Source: a virus
Direction: 5' to 3' (one strand)
Length of the DNA: 26,782 nt
IMG/VR virus record: IMGVR_UViG_3300030430_000366
Span: 1 to 26,782 of that record
The position numbers were made by a program, and so were the translations under genes. Under the pieces are notes generated by a model. That model had not been told where the DNA came from and did no database searches. It was given only the letters and a program-made list of their open reading frames with translations. Below, in pieces: positions 22,673 through 26,782 of the stretch; within the stretch, counting starts at the first letter, position 1, and each line of letters opens with the position of its first letter.

Positions 22673-22924
22673 ATGGCAAAGAAGAAAACAACAACCCAAG
22701 CTACCCAAGCACCTCAAGACCCCTATGCGGTAGCTCTCGGTCTCATCCAGGAGGCCAAAGAGGACAAGGACAAGATTGCAGAGGCAGCTACTCAGCTTGC
22801 CTCCCTGATGGCTCGTGCCAGCAATGCAGAGAGAAAGGTGTTGCATGAGTCGTGCGCTGCCCTACTCAAGATGGAGTACGACAAGGCTGAGTTTCACTTG
22901 ACCCACCTTATGCGTAGCAAATGA
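22673..22924 (+). CDS. Small helical protein downstream of terminase
   Basis: An 83-residue protein. The first 20 residues are Lys/Thr/Gln/Ala-rich and probably disordered. The rest is helical (PYAVALGLIQEAKEDKDKIA, then AERKVLHESCAALLKMEYDK). No motif is recognised. It starts a new run of tail genes after a 48-base gap with a candidate promoter and overlaps the next gene by ATGA. A tail-assembly role is possible from position only. Confidence 0.65.
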   Translation: MAKKKTTTQATQAPQDPYAVALGLIQEAKEDKDKIAEAATQLASLMARASNAERKVLHESCAALLKMEYDKAEFHLTHLMRSK

Positions 22925-23184
22925 GTTTCACCAAGACTCAAGACACTACCGACATGACCAACCTCAAGGCCGACATTCAGACGGTGATAAGCAACCGAGG
23001 TGGAGGGCGTGAGGCAGGGGCTTTGTCGCGTTACGAATCTGAAAGGAATACTATTAACGGGAGAAGCACAAAGAATGGCAAGCGGCTGGGCTTGGATTAC
23101 ATTGACCGCATGATCAGCGAGGGGAGAGACGCAAATGCTTTGCGGCATTGTCAAATGGTTCTTGATCTCATAGCCTTGACCTAA
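22921..23184 (+). CDS. Small protein, unknown function
   Basis: An 87-residue protein starting at an ATGA overlap and ending one base into the next gene (TAATG). It is polar, with a Gly/Arg loop (SNRGGGREAGALSRYE) and a helical end (LDYIDRMISEGRDANAL, then CQMVLDLIALT). No recognised motif or membrane segment. It lies directly before the chaperone-like gene, which suggests tail or head completion. Confidence 0.6.
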   Translation: MSFTKTQDTTDMTNLKADIQTVISNRGGGREAGALSRYESERNTINGRSTKNGKRLGLDYIDRMISEGRDANALRHCQMVLDLIALT

Positions 23185-23774
23185 TGAAGATCGAACTGCC
23201 CAACTCATTTGAAGACCTGACCATCAAGGACATGGTCACACTTCACACCAGTCCTAGTGACGAGGTGTGTTTGATGAACCTATGTGGGGTGCATCGTGAA
23301 GACCTATTGAAGCTACCCAAAAGGTTGCTTGACGAAGCCTACGACCACCTCAATACGCTACGCTCTCAAGAGGCTGGGCAACACCTGACGCGCTTGACCT
23401 TGGATGGCAAGCCTTATGGCTTCATCAACGATTGGGACTCGTTCTCATTTGGTGAGTACATCGACATGACCACCTATGCTCAGGATGTCTACACCAACGC
23501 TACCAAGATGATGGCTCTCCTCTATCGACCTATTGTGATTGACCAAGGTGACACCTACACCATTGAACCCTACACGACCAAGGAGAATCACCACATCTTT
23601 GAGGCTGCACCAGCCACACTCTTTGGAGGTGCGATGCTTTTTTTTTGCAATTCCAAAAGGAGACTTCTGAGCAGTTTGCGAGTCTCTTTGAGTCAGACCA
23701 TAACTCAAGCGAGTTTGGGGCTAAGTGGGGATGGTATCCCGCTATCTACTCCCTCGCTAATGAAAACTTCTTGA
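23184..23774 (+). CDS. Tail assembly chaperone-like protein, zero-frame product
   Basis: The zero frame encodes 196 residues. Residues 1-154 look like a normal helical protein: FEDLTIKDMVTLHTSPSDEV, then LDGKPYGFINDWDSFSFGEY and MMALLYRPIVID, ending ATLFGGAMLFF. This matches, from memory, a tail-assembly-type family next to tail genes in Bacteroidota phages. After a T9 run (23638-23646) the zero frame turns into Ser/Leu-rich sequence with no likeness to the first part. The -1 frame instead continues naturally into the 80 residues at 23645-23887. A joined protein would have 234 residues. Confidence 0.72.
   Translation: MKIELPNSFEDLTIKDMVTLHTSPSDEVCLMNLCGVHREDLLKLPKRLLDEAYDHLNTLRSQEAGQHLTRLTLDGKPYGFINDWDSFSFGEYIDMTTYAQDVYTNATKMMALLYRPIVIDQGDTYTIEPYTTKENHHIFEAAPATLFGGAMLFFCNSKRRLLSSLRVSLSQTITQASLGLSGDGIPLSTPSLMKTS
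23638..23647 (+). promoter_or_regulatory. T9 slippery site for -1 frameshift
   Basis: Nine T followed by G. The zero frame reads CTT TTT TTT TGC. Slipping back one base after the second TTT makes the next codon TTG at 23645, leading into the 80-residue downstream frame. Programmed -1 frameshifting in tail chaperone genes is well known (lambda G/GT). A sequencing error in the homopolymer would look the same, so raw reads must be checked. Confidence 0.55.
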
Positions 23775-23887
23775 AGATGAATGAGGTGACTGAGAAGCCC
23801 CTTGGGACGATCCTGACTCACCTCGCTTACCTCCAAGACCTAGACCACAAAAGACGCAATGATAACCTTCAGCAACATCGTAGATAG
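23645..23887 (+). CDS. -1 frame extension of the tail chaperone-like protein
   Basis: Eighty codons, open from the T9 run to a TGA at 23887, with no good start codon of their own (only TTG at the slip site). The sequence is protein-like: QFQKETSEQFASLFESDH, then KWGWYPAIYSLANENFLK and EVTEKPLGTILTHLAYLQDL. It is the kind of helical end expected for the upstream family. It overlaps the next gene by 29 bases. Most likely translated only as a fusion with residues 1-154 of the upstream frame, either by frameshifting or because the run is really one base different. Confidence 0.68.
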   Translation: MQFQKETSEQFASLFESDHNSSEFGAKWGWYPAIYSLANENFLKMNEVTEKPLGTILTHLAYLQDLDHKRRNDNLQQHRR

Positions 23888-25070
23888 GTTTGAGACCTTC
23901 GTTGAAAACCACTTCTTCTTGAAGTCATTTTCATTCGGCTCACCTGAAGACCTAGACCTAGACAAGTTCGAGAACTTCCCTCTATGTCACCTCGTGTACA
24001 CGTCAGGCTCTTACGCTGACAAGGTCAAGTCCTACACCTTGGAAGTCTACATCTTGGATTGCCCAAGAGGTGAGGACTCACGCAAGGAGTTTGAGAAGGA
24101 CACTATTACTCAATGTGAGATGGCAGCCGAGGACATCCTAGCTGACCTGGAGAACGGAGGCAACATCTTTGACTTTGACTTTGCCTATCAGTTGGAGAGC
24201 GCGTCTATCACACCTCTTGAGGAGATGGAGACCAACGTGCTGAGTGGCACTCTCCTTCAAATCTCGATAGGTGTACCCTACCTCTACGACACTTGCAACG
24301 CCCCCTTGACTGGGGTCAGCCCACAAGGGACGAATACGACCTTCTCAGCTCGTGGCCTCTTGAGGGTCAAGGAGGTTGACGGATCACCTGACGTGACTAC
24401 CGTCAAGACCATCAATGTGAGCAACGGCACTCTCACCGACAACGGAAGTGGAGAGGTCACCATTGACACGGGAGGTGGTGGAGCGTCAAGCCTGAATGAG
24501 TTGAGTGATGTCACGCTCACTAGCACGGCCAATAACCAAAGCCTTGTCTTCAACTCTACATCAAGCAAGTTCGAAAATGGCAACCCTATCTCTGAGGGGC
24601 AAGTAAGCGTCTTCAAAAGAATCTCATCAAGTGGAGGCGGGGCAGTAGTGTCACTCGTTCCAGGAGGAAGCGTAGGGGCAAAGTTTGGGCCATACCTATC
24701 AGGAGGTTTGACGTATGACAACCAACTTAGAGCAGGGGTTTCCTTCGGTATGAATTTTACCGCTGACCTTTTGCAGATGACTCCCGTCTCAGTCAATAGC
24801 ACAATCTCTATCGAACTTCAATATGAGGTGACTCTTGACACGGCTGGTGCAGTTGTCATTAGTGTCGTGAACGCAAATGGTCAACTTCAGTACGGGCATC
24901 CCGTATTTCAAGTAGAGACCACGGCTGGTACTCACCTCAGAACAGCCACAGGCACGGCTCAAGCCATCCCCTTCTTTGCATACTCAAACACTATTGGATT
25001 CACCATACTCAGCTCAGTTACTGGGACATTCAGAACCAAACATCTTAAAGTAACCATCAACCATGCCTAA
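23859..25070 (+). CDS. Tail terminator-like protein fused to a fibre-like domain
   Basis: A 403-residue protein with two parts. Residues ~1-145 (FLKSFSFGSPEDLDLDKFENFPLC split, then SYTLEVYILDCPRGED and FDFAYQLESASITPLEE) resemble a tail completion/terminator protein of Bacteroidota phages, which caps the tail tube. Residues ~155-403 are beta-rich with Gly/Ser linkers and contain SLNELSDVTLTSTANNQSL followed by FNSTSSKFENG, a repeat seen in phage fibres (LxDV...T...GQxL.WNG-like). The C-terminus looks like a jelly-roll with many Thr/Val strands. The fusion of a capping domain with a fibre-like domain is unusual and needs confirmation by read coverage. Confidence 0.68.
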   Translation: MITFSNIVDRFETFVENHFFLKSFSFGSPEDLDLDKFENFPLCHLVYTSGSYADKVKSYTLEVYILDCPRGEDSRKEFEKDTITQCEMAAEDILADLENGGNIFDFDFAYQLESASITPLEEMETNVLSGTLLQISIGVPYLYDTCNAPLTGVSPQGTNTTFSARGLLRVKEVDGSPDVTTVKTINVSNGTLTDNGSGEVTIDTGGGGASSLNELSDVTLTSTANNQSLVFNSTSSKFENGNPISEGQVSVFKRISSSGGGAVVSLVPGGSVGAKFGPYLSGGLTYDNQLRAGVSFGMNFTADLLQMTPVSVNSTISIELQYEVTLDTAGAVVISVVNANGQLQYGHPVFQVETTAGTHLRTATGTAQAIPFFAYSNTIGFTILSSVTGTFRTKHLKVTINHA

Positions 25071-25236
25071 GCCATTTGAACTACAAGGAGAAGAGAAGGC
25101 AGCAGCCACTTGTGAAGCCCAACTCGCAATGTTCGAGAGGCTTGTTCAATTCGTCAACGATAGGCTCTCAGACATCGAGTCTCTTGAGGCCAAAGTTGAA
25201 AATCTAGAAAACACCAACCCCAATACAAATGATTGA
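25063..25236 (+). CDS. Small coiled-coil protein
   Basis: A 57-residue gene: ATG 8 bases inside the previous gene, stop 8 bases inside the next. It is acidic and helical (KPFELQGEEKAAATCEAQL, then LSDIESLEAKVENLEN), with a clear heptad pattern at the end. No known family. Overlaps at both ends support expression as part of the tail operon; it may be an assembly accessory. Confidence 0.6.
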   Translation: MPKPFELQGEEKAAATCEAQLAMFERLVQFVNDRLSDIESLEAKVENLENTNPNTND

Positions 25237-25402
25237 TTTCATCGTAAACAACTGGGCAGAATTGCTCATCGGATTCATGGCCTTTGCTAAGGTCGTGGTC
25301 AACCTCATCCCTAGTGAGAAGCCTATTCAAGTGTGGACTTGGGTAGACACCCTCATCAATGCCATCGTAGCTGACAAGAGAAGCAATGGGCAAAAGGACT
25401 GA
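25229..25402 (+). CDS. Small single-pass membrane protein
   Basis: A 57-residue protein. Residues ~3-27 form a hydrophobic helix (FIVNNWAELLIGFMAFAKVV), followed by NLIPSEKPIQVWTWVDTLIN and a basic end. This pattern (short N-terminus, helix, 'LxPSEK', second amphipathic helix) is, from memory, a recurrent tiny protein in Bacteroidota phage tail regions. It overlaps the next gene by 17 bases. Function unknown. Confidence 0.6.
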   Translation: MIDFIVNNWAELLIGFMAFAKVVVNLIPSEKPIQVWTWVDTLINAIVADKRSNGQKD

Positions 25403-25928
25403 CAAAGTCCTCGATGAGTTTTCTGAAGAGTGGAGGCTTGCGTCTATGCGTAACCTCGGCACTCGAAGGATTGGCAAGAATAGAAGCTATGGCGCTACTC
25501 GCTCACGCAAGTTGGCAAAGAGCCTCTATGTCAAAAGGACTGGGGGTGAGATAGTAGCAGGCTCACCCCTGCCCTATGCCAAGTTCATTCACTACGGGGT
25601 AAGTGGCACAAAGAAGAAGCGCAACACGCCCTACTCGTTCACCACCAAAGCACCTCCTACCAAGCCTATTGAGAAGTGGCTAGGAGCAAAGCCCGTCCGC
25701 TTGCGCGATCCGAAGACAGGTGAATTTGTGAAGAAGACCAAGTGGAGACTCAAGAGCGCGGCTTGGCTCATTGCCCAAAGCATCAAGAAGAGGGGGGTTC
25801 CAGGTCTAGCCTACTTCTCTGAAGCCTTCGACACCATGTACCCACGCTTTCAAAGTAAGATAGCAGAGGCTATCGCGTTAGATGCACTAGATGACCTCAC
25901 CGACCTTGACAACCCCAACTTGAAGTAA
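25386..25928 (+). CDS. gp10-like tail completion protein
   Basis: A 180-residue basic protein. Residues ~35-80 (RSRKLAKSLYVKRTGGEIVAG split, SPLPYAKFIHYGVSGTK) match the HK97 gp10-like pattern 'L...SL......VG...YA.f.eyG', found in neck/tail completion proteins that join the tail to the connector. The C-terminal part (GVPGLAYFSEAFDTMYPRF) is helical and also typical. It ends one base into the start of the next tail gene (TAATG). Confidence 0.68.
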   Translation: MGKRTDKVLDEFSEEWRLASMRNLGTRRIGKNRSYGATRSRKLAKSLYVKRTGGEIVAGSPLPYAKFIHYGVSGTKKKRNTPYSFTTKAPPTKPIEKWLGAKPVRLRDPKTGEFVKKTKWRLKSAAWLIAQSIKKRGVPGLAYFSEAFDTMYPRFQSKIAEAIALDALDDLTDLDNPNLK

Positions 25929-26782
25929 TGGCAGCACAATTCGACTCCCATCCCGCTGAGACATATATGCCAGCGAACCAAGCCCTCATCTACACGATTA
26001 GTGATACGGGGGGTGCGGTCAGCGCGTCACACCGATTCGTAGTAGAGGTGGTGAGGGGGGCATCAACCGACATTGCCAAGGTCTACCTCACGGCCAATAC
26101 AAACGGGAAGGCTCACTTCGACTTGTCTAGTATCGTCAAAGACCTCTTGACTACTGACCACCTTCAGAGCGATGGGACTGGCACACTATGGGAGATGCCT
26201 ACTATCGTTGACCATAGCCTGACAGGTACGGCAAAATTCACCGTGAAGGTTGGTACGTTCAACGGATCAACTGAGACCCTCAACCAAGCAAGCAAGTCTA
26301 TCTACCTGGTCAATGGCTCTCAGCAAATCCGTGAGGGTCTACACCCCGACTTCTCAACCTACTACCCCACATCAACAAGCGTGAAGTCTTGGCTGACCGA
26401 GAGGACAAAGGATAGCACTAGTATGAGTGTTGCAGGCACGGTAATCGATGGGGCTATACGCTACAAGTTCGCGGACGAAGATGAAGCAGTAGCGGCATGG
26501 ATACACGATGACACGGTAATAAGTGGACTTGATACAAGAGTAGGGTATGTCCTCTATGACTCGTCTAACACTATCCTACAAGCTACGGCAGCAACTATTG
26601 CATCGAGTGGAGGCAATGCCCTTGCGTCCACCGCGTATGGTCAGAAGCTGCACTTCACGGGGCTTGCTCCAGCATCGCTAAAGTTTTCGTCAAGTAATCT
26701 CCCTTCAAACAACCCGACTTGGGCATACTACCTCTTGTACCTCGATTCGGGGGGGTTCACACAAAGAAGAAGTCACATCTTT
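25928..26782 (+). CDS. Putative tail/baseplate structural protein, 3' end cut by the window
   Basis: The frame runs from ATG 25928 to the window end (285 codons, no stop). The first 30 codons are unique; from 26018 it copies the gene at 1-1236 in the same frame with 18 amino-acid changes in 255 by hand count. Changes include Asn to Gly, Thr to Leu, Ser to Asp and Ala to Asn. The start MAAQFDSHPAETYMPANQALIY supplies the N-terminus missing at position 1. This is the same gene seen a second time from a different strain, not a second gene, if the genome is circular. Confidence 0.82.
   Translation, partial: MAAQFDSHPAETYMPANQALIYTISDTGGAVSASHRFVVEVVRGASTDIAKVYLTANTNGKAHFDLSSIVKDLLTTDHLQSDGTGTLWEMPTIVDHSLTGTAKFTVKVGTFNGSTETLNQASKSIYLVNGSQQIREGLHPDFSTYYPTSTSVKSWLTERTKDSTSMSVAGTVIDGAIRYKFADEDEAVAAWIHDDTVISGLDTRVGYVLYDSSNTILQATAATIASSGGNALASTAYGQKLHFTGLAPASLKFSSSNLPSNNPTWAYYLLYLDSGGFTQRRSHIF
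26018..26782. repeat. Right copy of the divergent terminal redundancy
   Basis: It pairs with 1-765 at about 93% identity and with no indels. Its left edge is simply where the window's first base begins, not a visible junction in the sequence. This copy continues a complete gene start, showing that the left end of the window is an arbitrary cut. Confidence 0.9.

Noticed and set aside
25855-25883. GTAAGA-N17-TTAGAT inside the gp10-like gene
   Set aside because: It resembles the shared motif but lies in coding sequence and the second box differs; chance is likely.
1-26782. CRISPR array, insertion sequence, integrase, tRNA or attachment site
   Set aside because: None was seen on either strand on reading through; no spaced direct repeats or transposase-like frame is present.

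Overview
The window is a tailed double-stranded DNA phage genome, almost certainly a siphovirus infecting a member of the Bacteroidota. The evidence is a full terminase/portal/capsid/tail set, a non-contractile-type tape measure protein, families typical of Bacteroidota phages (scaffold, head-tail connector and tail-hub proteins, from memory), TAnnTTTG-like promoter boxes, and few strong Shine-Dalgarno sites. I see no integrase, DNA polymerase, helicase, tRNA or CRISPR array. The first 765 bases recur at the end (26018-26782, constant offset 26017, no indels) with about 52 substitutions, or ~93% identity. The simplest reading is one circular or circularly permuted genome of about 26.0 kb whose two contig ends come from different co-occurring strains.

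Layout, read as a circle. 19056-21470 is a plus-strand module: NinG-like nuclease, ECF-type sigma factor, zinc-ribbon protein, ParB-like protein, small terminase. 21467-25928 runs from the large terminase through small proteins, a tail-chaperone-like gene with a T9 slippery site, a tail terminator fused to a fibre-like domain, small membrane or coiled-coil proteins and a gp10-like protein. A tail protein then spans the contig join (25928 to 1236). 1230-5658 holds a large tail hub-like protein, a small membrane protein and the tape measure. 5655-9427 is the head block: XkdF-like protease polyprotein, scaffold, major capsid protein and tail tube, closed by a strong terminator. 9494-12476 carries a neck-like protein, a portal with an extra C-terminal domain, and a connector. 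12478-14052 is the lysis module: holin-like proteins, M15 endopeptidase, metallophosphoesterase. 14053-14294 is the largest non-coding gap and holds a candidate structured RNA ending in a terminator. 14295-18095 is the early/replication operon: small unknowns, winged-helix and HTH proteins, a RecE-like PD-(D/E)XK nuclease, and a replication-initiator-like protein. At 18092-18292 lies a dead DNA methyltransferase remnant, followed by the only minus-strand genes: a three-gene cassette (18302-18993) of a lipoprotein, a miniature dockerin-like protein and an unknown.

How it works together. The phage appears to use host polymerase and replisome, with its own initiator and recombination nucleases. 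Almost all genes overlap by ATGA or TGATG, so translation is coupled across long operons. The few real gaps share a bipartite sequence (GTAAGA/TGTAAGA, 17-18 bases, TTATAC-like). I propose this as a phage promoter, possibly read by the phage-encoded sigma factor. Two long homopolymers, T9 in the tail chaperone and A10 in the portal, sit where -1 slippage would give sensible alternative products. The most novel elements are the minus-strand cassette, the shared promoter motif, the structured RNA gap and the two slippery sites.
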